Below, piece after piece: positions 21,102 to 29,538 of a DNA stretch of 30,406 bases. A program made the position numbers and the translations under genes. Each line of letters opens with the position of its first letter. Positions within the stretch are counted from its first letter, which is position 1. Below the pieces are notes generated by a model. It searched no databases. It saw only the letters and a list, made by a program, of their open reading frames with translations, and had not been told where the DNA came from. The stretch is from an uncultured Oscillibacter sp. (GTDB lineage Bacteria; Bacillota; Clostridia; Oscillospirales; Oscillospiraceae): positions 1-30,406 of the forward strand of contig NZ_CAJUBK010000029.1 of the NCBI RefSeq assembly GCF_910584465.1, written 5' to 3'.

Positions 21102-22037
21102 ATGGGATACACACACAGGCCCGTTTTGCTGGACGAGTGCATCGAGGCGCTGGCGGTCCGGCCCGACGGGAGATACGTAGACGGCACCCTGGGCCGGGCA
21201 GGGCACGCGCGGGAGATCGCCCGGCGGCTGACCACGGGCCGGCTCGTCTGCATCGACCGGGACCTGGCCGCCATCGAGGCGGCCCAGGAGCGGCTGGCCC
21301 CCTGGATGGACCGGGTGCGGCTGGTCCACGGCAACTTCGCCGATCTGGCGGATATCCTGGCGGACGTGGACGGCGTGGACGGGATGCTGTTCGACTTAGG
21401 CGTCTCGTCGCCCCAGCTGGACGATCCGGGACGCGGCTTTTCCTATATGCACGACGCTCCGCTGGACATGCGGATGGACCGCACCTCCCCCCTGACGGCG
21501 CGGGAGGTGGTCAACGCATGGAGCCTCCAGGAGCTTCGGCGCGTTTTATTTGACTTTGGGGAAGAACGGTATGCCCCCGCCATCGCCCGGGCCATCGTCC
21601 GGGCCCGGGAGGACAGGCCCATCGAGACCACCCTGGAGCTGGTGGACGTCATCAAGTCCGCCATGCCGCCGGCGGCGCTGCGGGAGAAGCAGCACCCCGC
21701 CAAGCGGAGCTTCCAGGCCATCCGCATCGCGGTCAACGGCGAGCTGGACGCCATCCCCCCCATGCTGCGGGCGGCGGTGGACAAGCTCCGCCCCGGCGGG
21801 CGGCTGGCGGTGATCTCCTTCCACTCCCTGGAGGACCGCATCGTGAAGCGGACCCTGCGGGAGCTGGCCCAGGGCTGCACCTGTCCGCCGTCGTTCCCGG
21901 TCTGCGTCTGCGGGAAGAAGCCGCTGGTGCGTCTGGGGAAGCCCTTTACACCGACTGCGGCGGAAGTGGAGGAGAACCCGCGGGCCCGGAGCGCCCGGCT
22001 CCGCACGGCAGCGCGGCTGGACACGTTCGATATCTGA
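21102..22037 (+). CDS. rsmH: 16S rRNA (cytosine1402-N4)-methyltransferase
   Basis: A 311-residue SAM-dependent enzyme (also MraW) that methylates C1402 in the ribosomal P site. Signatures are HRPVLLDECIEAL, YVDGTLGRAGHAREI (SAM loop; Ala where Gly is common), GMLFDLGVSSPQLDDPGRGFSY, AKRSFQAIRIAVNGEL and VISFHSLEDRIVK. The C-terminal region has CTCPPSFPVCVCG, a cysteine set seen in many Firmicute RsmH proteins. Second gene of the dcw cluster, tightly linked to mraZ. Confidence 0.96.
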   Translation: MGYTHRPVLLDECIEALAVRPDGRYVDGTLGRAGHAREIARRLTTGRLVCIDRDLAAIEAAQERLAPWMDRVRLVHGNFADLADILADVDGVDGMLFDLGVSSPQLDDPGRGFSYMHDAPLDMRMDRTSPLTAREVVNAWSLQELRRVLFDFGEERYAPAIARAIVRAREDRPIETTLELVDVIKSAMPPAALREKQHPAKRSFQAIRIAVNGELDAIPPMLRAAVDKLRPGGRLAVISFHSLEDRIVKRTLRELAQGCTCPPSFPVCVCGKKPLVRLGKPFTPTAAEVEENPRARSARLRTAARLDTFDI

Positions 22038-22165
22038 GCACGAGGAGCGGCGCGCCGGGCCGCCGCGGGGCAGGCCGGGACGCCTGCCGGTCCGCGGGGC
22101 GCGGGCAGGCTCTTTCGTCCCTTTTTTGAAAAGGCCCCGGGAGGATCTCGAGAGGAGGCGGCTAC

Positions 22166-22720
22166 ATGGCGGCAGCGGCACGGGACATGCGGTATCGCGG
22201 GAGGCAGACGGTGGACGGCAGTCTGGCTTACGACCTGGACTATGCGGTCCGGGAGCGGGAGCTCCGCCATGCGGGGGAGGCCCCCAAGGCACGGGGGAAG
22301 GCCAAGCCGAAGGTCCACGCCGCGCCCCACGTCCTGGTCCGGGAACGGCAGTCCATCTCCTTTTTGACCGTGCTGAGCGTGGCGGCGATCATGGGGCTGG
22401 CCCTGATGGTGCTGATGAACTACGTCCAGCTGACCCTCCTCTCCGCCGAGACCGTGAAGCTGCAAAGCCAGCTGACGGAGCTGGAGACGGAGCACGTGGA
22501 CCTCACCGCCCAGTATCAGCGGATGTTCGACATGGCCTCGGTGAAGGAGGCCGCGGAGGCCGCCGGCATGTCCAAGCCCAGCAGTTCCCAGATGGGCCAC
22601 CTGGACCTCTCCGCCGGGGATTCCGCCGTGGCCTACCGCCAGGAGGAGCCGGGGCTGCTGCGCCGCATCCTCTCGTCGCTCCATGGCGGCGTATACGCAG
22701 TGGTGGAATATTTCGACTGA
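22166..22720 (+). CDS. ftsL: FtsL-like septum protein
   Basis: A 184-residue bitopic membrane protein in the position of ftsL between rsmH and the class B PBP. Residues 1-60 are cytoplasmic and basic; one membrane helix lies at about 65-86 (SFLTVLSVAAIMGLALMVLMN); then a leucine-zipper-like coil (TLLSAETVKLQSQLTELETEHVDL) and a periplasm-side tail of about 60 residues. FtsL sequences diverge strongly, so the call rests on topology, coil and position. The C-terminal tail is longer than usual. ATG 22166 has AGGAGG 7 nt upstream. It would form the FtsL-DivIC/FtsB complex that activates FtsW and the PBP. Confidence 0.8.
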   Translation: MAAAARDMRYRGRQTVDGSLAYDLDYAVRERELRHAGEAPKARGKAKPKVHAAPHVLVRERQSISFLTVLSVAAIMGLALMVLMNYVQLTLLSAETVKLQSQLTELETEHVDLTAQYQRMFDMASVKEAAEAAGMSKPSSSQMGHLDLSAGDSAVAYRQEEPGLLRRILSSLHGGVYAVVEYFD

Positions 22721-22728
22721 GCACAGCT

Positions 22729-22734
22729 TATAAT
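22729..22734 (+). promoter_or_regulatory. possible internal -10 before the PBP gene
   Basis: A perfect TATAAT follows the ftsL stop, but no acceptable -35 lies 16-18 nt upstream and there is no extended -10. A hairpin GGGGAGC/GCTCCCC with inner GAAGAC/GTCTTC follows at about 22773-22803. Confidence 0.25.
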
Positions 22735-22854
22735 TCACTGACATGATCCTTCGGCCCTGACACGTCTCAGCGGGGAGCGGGAAGACAGGTCTTCTTGCTC
22801 CCCCGTCCCATACTCCCGGCGCATCCGGACCGTCCCCGATCAGGAGGAAACAGC

Positions 22855-25395
22855 ATGACGAACCGTCCCCTGAAGACCCCCGCCCTCCATAGGAAGAGCG
22901 AAGCCGCCCGCCGGGCCAATCAGATCATCCGCGGCCGGACGCTGCTGATGATGCTGGTCCTGGGGATCGGCACCTTTTTGCTGCTGTTCTGGAAGCTCTA
23001 CGACCTCCAGATCAACCGGTACGACGAGATGCAGGCCCGGGCGGTGCACCAGCAGACCCGGGAGGTCTCCGTCAACGCGTCCCGGGGGACGATCTACGAC
23101 AAGAACCACAACATCCTGGCCAGCTCCACCACGGCGGAGAAGGTGATCATCGACCCCCTGCGGATCGGGCTGTACGTCCAAAACCAGATCAAGACGCAGG
23201 ACGAGGCCGCGGCCAAGGCCCTGGAGAAGGGGCAGACCTATACCCGCCAGCCCATCCGGGACCAGAGCTGGATCGCCCGGGGCCTCAGCCGCATCCTGGA
23301 CATGGACCAGGAGCGCATCGAGGAGCGGATGTCCCACACCACCTGGGAGTACGTGGTCCTGCGGCAGAAGGTGGAGAAGGAGACGGCCGACGAGGTCCGG
23401 AAGTTCATCAACGGCCAGATCGACGAGGAGGGGAACGAGATCCCGGAGGGGGAACAGCGCACCCTCACCGGCGTGTACCTGGAGCCGGACCCCAAGCGGT
23501 ACTACCCCTACAACGCCATGGCGGCCAACGTGCTGGGCTTCGTCAACTCGGAGGACCAGGGCAGCGTGGGCCTGGAGTCCAAGTATGACGGGGACCTCTC
23601 CGGCGAGTCCGGCATGACCGTCTCCGCCAAGATCAACCGGATCAACGAGCCGCTGCTGTTCCAATACGAGCAGTACTTCGACGCGGAGGACGGCAGCGAC
23701 CTGCTGCTGACCCTGGACATCAACGTCCAGATCGCCCTGGAGAAGGGCATCGAGTCCATGCTCAGCAAGTTCGACGCGGCCAAGGGCGGCACGGGCATCG
23801 TCATGGACGTGGATTCCGGGGCCATCCTGGGCATGGCGTCCTACCCCAATTACGATTCCAACCAGCCCGGCGTCCTCTACGACGAGAAGCTGAAGGCCAA
23901 GCTGGATCAGCAGCTGGCGGATATCGAGAAGGACCGGGACCGGTACGAGGCCCAGGACGCCGCGGCGCGGGCCGAGCGGCAGGAGCTGGCCCGCCAGACG
24001 GGAGAGGAAGTGCCTGAGGAGGAACCGGTGAGCTCCTACGAAAAAGCGGTGACCAAGACCAAGAACGACACCCTCCAGAGCCAGTGGCGGAACAAGTGCA
24101 TCGACTCCACCTACGAGCCCGGCTCCACCTTCAAGCCCATCACCCTGGCGGCGGCGCTGGAGGAGGGCGTCATCAACATGAACTCCACCTTCGAGTGCTC
24201 CGGCTCCGTCATGGTCAAGGGCTGGGATAAGCCCTTCAACTGCTCCCGCAGCACCGGCCACGGACACCAGATCCTGAAGGAGGCGGTGGGCAACTCCTGC
24301 AACCCGGCCTTCATCAAGATCGGGCAGGCCGTCGGCACCAGCACCTATTACCAGTACCTCAAGTCCTTCGGCCTGATGGAGGAGACGGGCGTGGACATGA
24401 TCGGCGAGGTGCCGGGCATCTTCACCGATGAGAAGAGCTTCAACACGAACCTGGTCTCCCTGGCGTCCTACTCCTTCGGCCAGACCTTCAACGTCACCCC
24501 CCTGGCCCTGATCCGGGCCCAGGCGGCCTGCATCAACGGCGGCTACCTCTACGAGCCCTACGTCGTCGAGCAGGTCCTGGACGGCGACGGCAGCATCCTC
24601 CACCAGCACGAGACCCGGTGCATCCGGCAGGTCATCAGCGAGGAGACCTCCGCCAAGGTCCGGGAGTGCCTGGAGTACGTGGTGGCGGAGGGCACCGGGC
24701 GGAACGGCCAGGTGGCGGGCTACCGCATCGGCGGGAAGACCGGCACCGCCGACAAGACCGGCACCAAGACCGCCGACAACCCCAAGGGCGACATCGTGGT
24801 GTCCTTCATGTGCTTCGCCCCGGCGGACGACCCGCAGTATATCATGCTCATCACCATGGACACCCCCAGCCGCACCACGGGGACCTTCCCCTCCGGCGGC
24901 AACATGGTGGCCCCCACGGCCAGCCAGATCATGAGCGAGATCCTGCCCGTCCTGGGCGTGGAGCCGGACTACACCGCCGCGCAGCTGGAGGGCGCCGACG
25001 CCGCCGTGCCCAACGTGGTGGGCCAGGACTTCGACGCCGCCAAGGCGCGGATGGAGAACGCGGGCTTCACCTTCCGCACCGTCGGCAGCGGCGCGGAGGT
25101 CACGGCCCAGACCCCCGAGGGCGGCGCGATCGTGCCCAACAACGCCTCCATCATCCTGTACCTGGGCGAGGAGAAGAGCACCGAGCAGAAGGCCGTGCCC
25201 AACGTGGTGGGCATGACCGCCTCGGAGGCGAACCAGGCCCTGACCAACGCGGGCCTCATCATGCGGGTGGCAGGCACCACCAGCACGGGCTCCGGCAACG
25301 TCCGGGCCATCTCCCAGGACCGGGCGGAGGGCACGGAGCTGGCCCCCGGCAGTGTGGTGACGGTCCGCTTCGGCGACAGCTCGGTACGGGATTGA
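22855..25395 (+). CDS. spoVD: class B penicillin-binding protein with two PASTA domains (SpoVD/FtsI type)
   Basis: An 846-residue septal transpeptidase. A basic N-terminus precedes one membrane helix (about 29-47, LLMMLVLGIGTFLLLFW), then the PBP dimerisation domain beginning around SRGTIYDKNHNILA. The transpeptidase motifs are Ser424-Lys427 (EPGSTFKPI), SCN at 481-483 (GNSCNP) and KTG at 628-630 (GGKTGTAD). Two PASTA domains occupy about 717-771 and 780-842, each opening VPNVVG. Residues about 343-408 form a charged, helical insert (KAKLDQQLADIEKDRDRYEA and onward) just before the catalytic serine, which normally follows the ASYPNYD segment closely. ATG 22855 has AGGAGG 7 nt upstream. Whether it serves vegetative division (FtsI) or sporulation cortex (SpoVD) cannot be told from sequence. 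Confidence 0.94.
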   Translation: MTNRPLKTPALHRKSEAARRANQIIRGRTLLMMLVLGIGTFLLLFWKLYDLQINRYDEMQARAVHQQTREVSVNASRGTIYDKNHNILASSTTAEKVIIDPLRIGLYVQNQIKTQDEAAAKALEKGQTYTRQPIRDQSWIARGLSRILDMDQERIEERMSHTTWEYVVLRQKVEKETADEVRKFINGQIDEEGNEIPEGEQRTLTGVYLEPDPKRYYPYNAMAANVLGFVNSEDQGSVGLESKYDGDLSGESGMTVSAKINRINEPLLFQYEQYFDAEDGSDLLLTLDINVQIALEKGIESMLSKFDAAKGGTGIVMDVDSGAILGMASYPNYDSNQPGVLYDEKLKAKLDQQLADIEKDRDRYEAQDAAARAERQELARQTGEEVPEEEPVSSYEKAVTKTKNDTLQSQWRNKCIDSTYEPGSTFKPITLAAALEEGVINMNSTFECSGSVMVKGWDKPFNCSRSTGHGHQILKEAVGNSCNPAFIKIGQAVGTSTYYQYLKSFGLMEETGVDMIGEVPGIFTDEKSFNTNLVSLASYSFGQTFNVTPLALIRAQAACINGGYLYEPYVVEQVLDGDGSILHQHETRCIRQVISEETSAKVRECLEYVVAEGTGRNGQVAGYRIGGKTGTADKTGTKTADNPKGDIVVSFMCFAPADDPQYIMLITMDTPSRTTGTFPSGGNMVAPTASQIMSEILPVLGVEPDYTAAQLEGADAAVPNVVGQDFDAAKARMENAGFTFRTVGSGAEVTAQTPEGGAIVPNNASIILYLGEEKSTEQKAVPNVVGMTASEANQALTNAGLIMRVAGTTSTGSGNVRAISQDRAEGTELAPGSVVTVRFGDSSVRD

Positions 25396-25501
25396 GAGCA
25401 GGTTTTGCCTGGTTTTCGGCAGGATACACCGTATACATTGCGTTATATTTGGGCTATCCTGATCCAGGACGTTGTGAACGAACGATGGAGGTCTCACGGA
25501 T

Positions 25502-26944
25502 ATGAAGTTGAAAGAGCTGCTGACGGGCCTCGAGCTCCTTTCCGCCACGGCGGATCCGGAGACGGAGATCGCCGGCGTCAGCTATGATTCCCGGAAGGCG
25601 GGGCCCGGCGGCCTCTTCGTGGCCATGAAGGGCTTCGCCGCGGACGGGCACGCCTTCATCCCCCAGGCCATGGCGGCCGGGGCGGCGGCCGTGCTGTGCC
25701 AGACGCCGCCGGGAGACGGGATACCGTATGTGCAGGTGGCGGACCCCCGCCGGGCCCTGGCGGTGGTGGGAGCCAACTTCTTCGGCCATCCGTCCAGGGA
25801 CATGACCATGGTGGGGATCACTGGCACCAACGGGAAGACCACCACCACCTATCTGCTCAAGGCCGTTTTGGAGGCCCGGGGCGAAAAGGTGGGATTGATC
25901 GGCACGAACCAGAATATGATCGGGCAGGAGGTCCTGCCCACGGAGCGGACCACCCCCGAGTCCTTCGAGCTCCAGAGGCTCTTCGCCCGGATGCGGGACG
26001 CGGGCTGCGGCTTCGTGGTGATGGAGGTCTCCTCCCACGCCCTGGCCCTGGACCGGGTCTACGGCGTCCATTACGACGTGGGCGTCTTCACGAACCTGAC
26101 CCAGGACCACCTGGATTTCCACGAGACCATGGAGGCGTACTGCGACGCGAAAGCTCTCCTGTTCCGGGACTGCGGCACCGGCGTGGTGAACGCCGCCGAC
26201 CCCTGGACCCCCCGGCTGCTGGAACACGCGGGATGTAAGGTGCTTTCCTTTTCCAGCGCTGGCACGGCGGACCTGGAGGCCGTGGACGCCGTCCTGGCGG
26301 CGGACCACGTGGCCTTCACGGCGGTCCATGGGGCCCGGCGGGTCCCGGTCCGGGTGAACATCCCCGGGCATTTCATGATCGACAACGCCCTGGACACGAT
26401 GGGGGCGGCCCTGGCCCTGGGGATCCCTCTGGAGGAGAGCGCCGCCGTGCTGGCCAAGGTGCCCCATGTGAAGGGCCGGGTGGAGGTCGTGCCCACGCCG
26501 GGGAAGGACTACACCATCCTCATCGATTACGCCCACAGCCCCGACAGCCTGGAGAACGTCCTGACCACGGTGAAGGGCTTCGCCAAGGGGCGGACCGTCG
26601 CCCTCTTCGGCTGCGGCGGGGACCGGGATAAGGCCAAGCGGCCCAGGATGGGCCGGATCGCCGCGGACACGGCGGACTTCGTGGTGGTCACCACCGACAA
26701 CCCCAGGACGGAGCGCCCGGCGGACATCATCGCCGACATCCTGCCGGGGCTGGCGGGGCGCACGACCCCCTATGAGGTCATCGAGGACCGGGTGGAGGCC
26801 ATCCGCTGGGCGATGGACCACGCCGGGGCGGGGGACGTGATCGTCCTCTGCGGCAAGGGCCACGAGACCTACCAGGAGGTGGGCCATGAGAAGCGCCATA
26901 TGGACGAACGGGAGATCGTGGCGGAGCATTTGAAGACGAAGTGA
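25502..26944 (+). CDS. murE: UDP-MurNAc-L-Ala-D-Glu:meso-DAP ligase
   Basis: A 480-residue Mur ligase that adds the third stem residue in the cytoplasm using ATP. The N-terminal UDP-binding part has AGVSYDSRKAGPGGLFVAM. The P-loop is GITGTNGKTTTT with Lys112. The central domain has TTPESFEL, MEVSSHAL and TNLTQDHLDFH. The C-terminal domain has DYAHSPDSLENVL, FGCGGDRDKAKRP and DNPR at 399-402, the motif for meso-diaminopimelate rather than lysine. Full length, with GGAGG about 10 nt before ATG 25502. In most Firmicutes murF would follow; here mraY begins 43 nt downstream. Confidence 0.96.
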   Translation: MKLKELLTGLELLSATADPETEIAGVSYDSRKAGPGGLFVAMKGFAADGHAFIPQAMAAGAAAVLCQTPPGDGIPYVQVADPRRALAVVGANFFGHPSRDMTMVGITGTNGKTTTTYLLKAVLEARGEKVGLIGTNQNMIGQEVLPTERTTPESFELQRLFARMRDAGCGFVVMEVSSHALALDRVYGVHYDVGVFTNLTQDHLDFHETMEAYCDAKALLFRDCGTGVVNAADPWTPRLLEHAGCKVLSFSSAGTADLEAVDAVLAADHVAFTAVHGARRVPVRVNIPGHFMIDNALDTMGAALALGIPLEESAAVLAKVPHVKGRVEVVPTPGKDYTILIDYAHSPDSLENVLTTVKGFAKGRTVALFGCGGDRDKAKRPRMGRIAADTADFVVVTTDNPRTERPADIIADILPGLAGRTTPYEVIEDRVEAIRWAMDHAGAGDVIVLCGKGHETYQEVGHEKRHMDEREIVAEHLKTK

Positions 26945-26987
26945 AACGGCCCGCCGGAGGGAGAAGCGGCGGGGGAGAGGGAGAGAC

Positions 26988-27974
26988 ATGATCGCTACAC
27001 TGCTGCTGGCCATGGGCGTCAGCTTCCTGCTGACCCTGGTCCTGGGAAGATTCGTCATCGCGGAGCTGCGCAAGCTCCACGCCGGGCAGGAGATCCGGAA
27101 GGAGGGCCCCTCCTGGCACGCCGGGAAGGCGGGCACGCCCACCATGGGCGGCATCATGTTCATCATCGGCTCCGGGGTCACGGCCTTCGTCCTGGGCTGG
27201 GAGGATATGCTGCGGGGGGAGTTCGCCCACCTCTATGTCTACCTCTTCGCCCTGATCTTCGGCCTCATCGGCTTCGTGGACGACTACCGCAAGGTCCGCC
27301 AGCACCAGAACGAGGGCCTGACGGCCAAGCAGAAGTTCATCCTGCAGCTGGCGGCGGCGGTGGTGTTCCTCACCCTGATGCGCTATGAGGGACTGCTGAC
27401 CAATGCGCTGTACGTCCCCTTCCTGAACGTCACGGTGGAGGTCGACTGGATCTTGTACCTGATCTTCGCGGCGTTCGTCATCGTGGGCTGCGTCAACGCG
27501 GTGAACCTCACCGACGGCATCGACGGCCAGTCCTCCAGCGTCACCTTCGTGGTGATGATCTTCTTCACCGCGGCGGCGGCCCTGTGGGAGCAGATGCCTC
27601 TGGCCCTGTTCCCCGCGGCCCTGGCCGGGGGCCTGGCGGCCTTCTTCTGCTACAACCACCATCCGGCCAAGGTCTTCATGGGCGACACCGGCAGCCTCTT
27701 CATGGGCGGCGCGGTGGCGGCCCTGGCCTTCGCCATGGATATGCCCCTGATCTTGATCCTGGTGGGCATCATCTACATCCTGGAGACGCTGTCGGACATC
27801 ATCCAGGTGACCTACTTCAAGGCCACCCACGGCAAGCGCTTTTTCAAGATGGCGCCCCTGCACCACCATCTGGAGCTCTCCGGGTGGAGCGAGGCGAAGC
27901 TGGTGACGGTGTTCTCCGGCGTGACGATCGTTTGCTGCATCCTGGCCTGGTTCGGCATCCAGGGCAGGTATTGA
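26988..27974 (+). CDS. mraY: phospho-N-acetylmuramoyl-pentapeptide-transferase
   Basis: A 328-residue integral membrane enzyme that transfers phospho-MurNAc-pentapeptide to undecaprenyl phosphate, giving lipid I. Ten hydrophobic segments are expected. Signatures are GKAGTPTMGGIMF near residue 47, the catalytic Asp98-Asp99 (FVDDYRKVRQ), NLTDGIDGQSS, FMGDTGSLFMGG and APLHHHLELSGWSE. A purine-rich GGGAGAGGGAGAG precedes ATG 26988. Length is typical of Firmicute MraY. Neither murF before it nor murD after it is present. Confidence 0.97.
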   Translation: MIATLLLAMGVSFLLTLVLGRFVIAELRKLHAGQEIRKEGPSWHAGKAGTPTMGGIMFIIGSGVTAFVLGWEDMLRGEFAHLYVYLFALIFGLIGFVDDYRKVRQHQNEGLTAKQKFILQLAAAVVFLTLMRYEGLLTNALYVPFLNVTVEVDWILYLIFAAFVIVGCVNAVNLTDGIDGQSSSVTFVVMIFFTAAAALWEQMPLALFPAALAGGLAAFFCYNHHPAKVFMGDTGSLFMGGAVAALAFAMDMPLILILVGIIYILETLSDIIQVTYFKATHGKRFFKMAPLHHHLELSGWSEAKLVTVFSGVTIVCCILAWFGIQGRY

Positions 27975-28126
27975 CCGGCGGAGGAGGCTCCGCCGCCGCA
28001 GGGGCCCGGCCGTGACGCCGGGCCCGGGCGGACGTTGTTCGGCCCCTTCGCCCGCAGGGCGTGGGGCAGCTCGAAGCGGCGGAGCCGCGGAGAGCGCCGG
28101 GATCATTCGAGGGGAGGAGGGATCGC
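27975..28126. other. mraY-ftsW gap where murD is usually found
   Basis: 152 bp, GC-rich, with a GGGCCCGGC/GCCGGGCCC dyad (about 28002-28026) and no T-run. No reading frame with Mur-ligase resemblance, not even a remnant, is visible. Confidence 0.6.
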
Positions 28127-29524
28127 ATGGCAGCACGGGGCAGTTCCGCGGCCCGCCGGGAGCCGCAGCGCCGGCCGGAGCCCCAGCGGCGTCCGCCTCA
28201 GCAGCGCCGCAGGCCGGTCTCCCAGGCGCAGGCCCGGCGTCCGGCGGCGCCCAAGCCCCGGCAGAGCGTGGTCATCCCCTTCCCCGCGCCGGCGCGCCAG
28301 CCGCTGAAGCGGCCCCGCCGCCGCCCCCTGAGCCGGGAGGAGGCCCAGCGCCGCCAGGAGCACCGCCTCCGCCAGCAGGCGCTGGAGGAGGAGGGCAAGG
28401 AGCTGGCCAGGGGCCCCATCGATCTGCCCTTCTGCCTGCTGGTCCTCCTGCTGATGTCCATCGGGCTGGTGATGCTGCTGTCCGCCAGCTTCCCCTCCGC
28501 CTATTACGGTACCAAGAACAACGACCCCACCTATTACTTCGTCCGCCAGGGCGTCTTCGCCGTCATGGGCGTGGCGGCCATGCTCTTCATCGGCAAGATC
28601 AACTACCGGCGCTTCCGCGGTGTGGCGAAGTCGCTGCTGTACGTGGCCATCTTCCTGCTGGTCCTGGTCATCATCCCCCACAACCCCATCGCCGTCACCG
28701 TCAAGGGCGCGACCCGCTGGCTGGGCGTGGGCGACCTGTTCAACTTCCAGCCCTCGGAGATCGCCAAGATGGCCATCATCATCTACTTCTCCGACAGCAT
28801 CTCGAAAAAGAAGGACCTGATGCGCTCCTTCCGCTACGGCATCCTGCCCTATGCCACGGTGCTGGTCGTCACGGCGGGCCTGGTGGCCGTCGAGCCCCAC
28901 CTGTCCGGCGCCATCCTGATCCTGGGCGCGGGCGCGGCGCTGATGCTGGTGGGCGGCATCAACTGGGCCTGGGTCTTCGGCGCGCTGGGCGGCGCGGGCG
29001 CGATGCTGTACTTCGCGCTGTTCGTGGTCGGCTACAACACCTCCCGCATCCAGTTCTGGCTGGACCCCTGGGCGGACGCCCAGAACAAGGGCTACCAGCT
29101 CTCTCAGAGCCTGATCACCATCGGCTCCGGCGGCCTTTTGGGCGTGGGCCTGGGGAAGAGCCGGCAGAAGTTCCTGTTCCTCCCGGAGGAGCACAACGAT
29201 TTCATCTTCGCCATCATCTGCGAGGAGCTGGGGCTCATCGGGGCCAGCATCATCATGCTGCTCTTCGCGGCGCTGATCCTGCGGGGGTACTGGATCGCCC
29301 TCCATGCCCGGGACCGGTTCGGGAGCCTGCTGGTCATCGGCGTCACGACGCTGATCGCCATGCAGACCTTCCTGAACATCGGCGTGGTGACGGGCCTCCT
29401 GCCCACCACCGGCATCTCCCTCCCGTTTTTCAGCTACGGCGGCACGGCCCTCTCCATCCAGCTGGCGGAGATGGGCGTGGTCCTGTCGGTATCGAGACAG
29501 ATGCGCCCGACGAGGGCGGGGTAG
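28127..29524 (+). CDS. ftsW: SEDS peptidoglycan polymerase FtsW
   Basis: A 465-residue membrane glycosyltransferase that polymerises lipid II at the septum with its partner PBP. The first 95 or so residues are cytoplasmic and very rich in Arg, Gln and Pro (REPQRRPEPQRRPPQQ, then SREEAQRRQEHRLRQQ), far longer than usual. About ten helices follow from LPFCLLVLLLMSIGLVMLLSAS. SEDS signatures are RWLGVGDLFNFQPSEIAK, RIQFWLDPWADAQNKGYQ, GSGGLLGVGLG, FLPEEHNDFIFAIICEELG (with the catalytic-type Asp) and TGISLPFFSYGGT. ATG 28127 has GGGAGGAGG upstream. murG begins 14 nt after the stop. SpoVE is an alternative name for the same family. Confidence 0.95.
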   Translation: MAARGSSAARREPQRRPEPQRRPPQQRRRPVSQAQARRPAAPKPRQSVVIPFPAPARQPLKRPRRRPLSREEAQRRQEHRLRQQALEEEGKELARGPIDLPFCLLVLLLMSIGLVMLLSASFPSAYYGTKNNDPTYYFVRQGVFAVMGVAAMLFIGKINYRRFRGVAKSLLYVAIFLLVLVIIPHNPIAVTVKGATRWLGVGDLFNFQPSEIAKMAIIIYFSDSISKKKDLMRSFRYGILPYATVLVVTAGLVAVEPHLSGAILILGAGAALMLVGGINWAWVFGALGGAGAMLYFALFVVGYNTSRIQFWLDPWADAQNKGYQLSQSLITIGSGGLLGVGLGKSRQKFLFLPEEHNDFIFAIICEELGLIGASIIMLLFAALILRGYWIALHARDRFGSLLVIGVTTLIAMQTFLNIGVVTGLLPTTGISLPFFSYGGTALSIQLAEMGVVLSVSRQMRPTRAG

Positions 29525-29538
29525 AGGAGAGGTCCATC

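Noticed and set aside
22729..22734. A confident internal promoter before the PBP gene
   Set aside because: Perfect TATAAT but no acceptable -35 at 16-18 nt; kept only as a low-confidence feature.
22840..25548. A 902-codon minus-strand frame opposite the PBP gene
   Set aside because: His/Asp/Leu/Val-rich shadow translation; the plus strand holds a complete PBP with all catalytic motifs.
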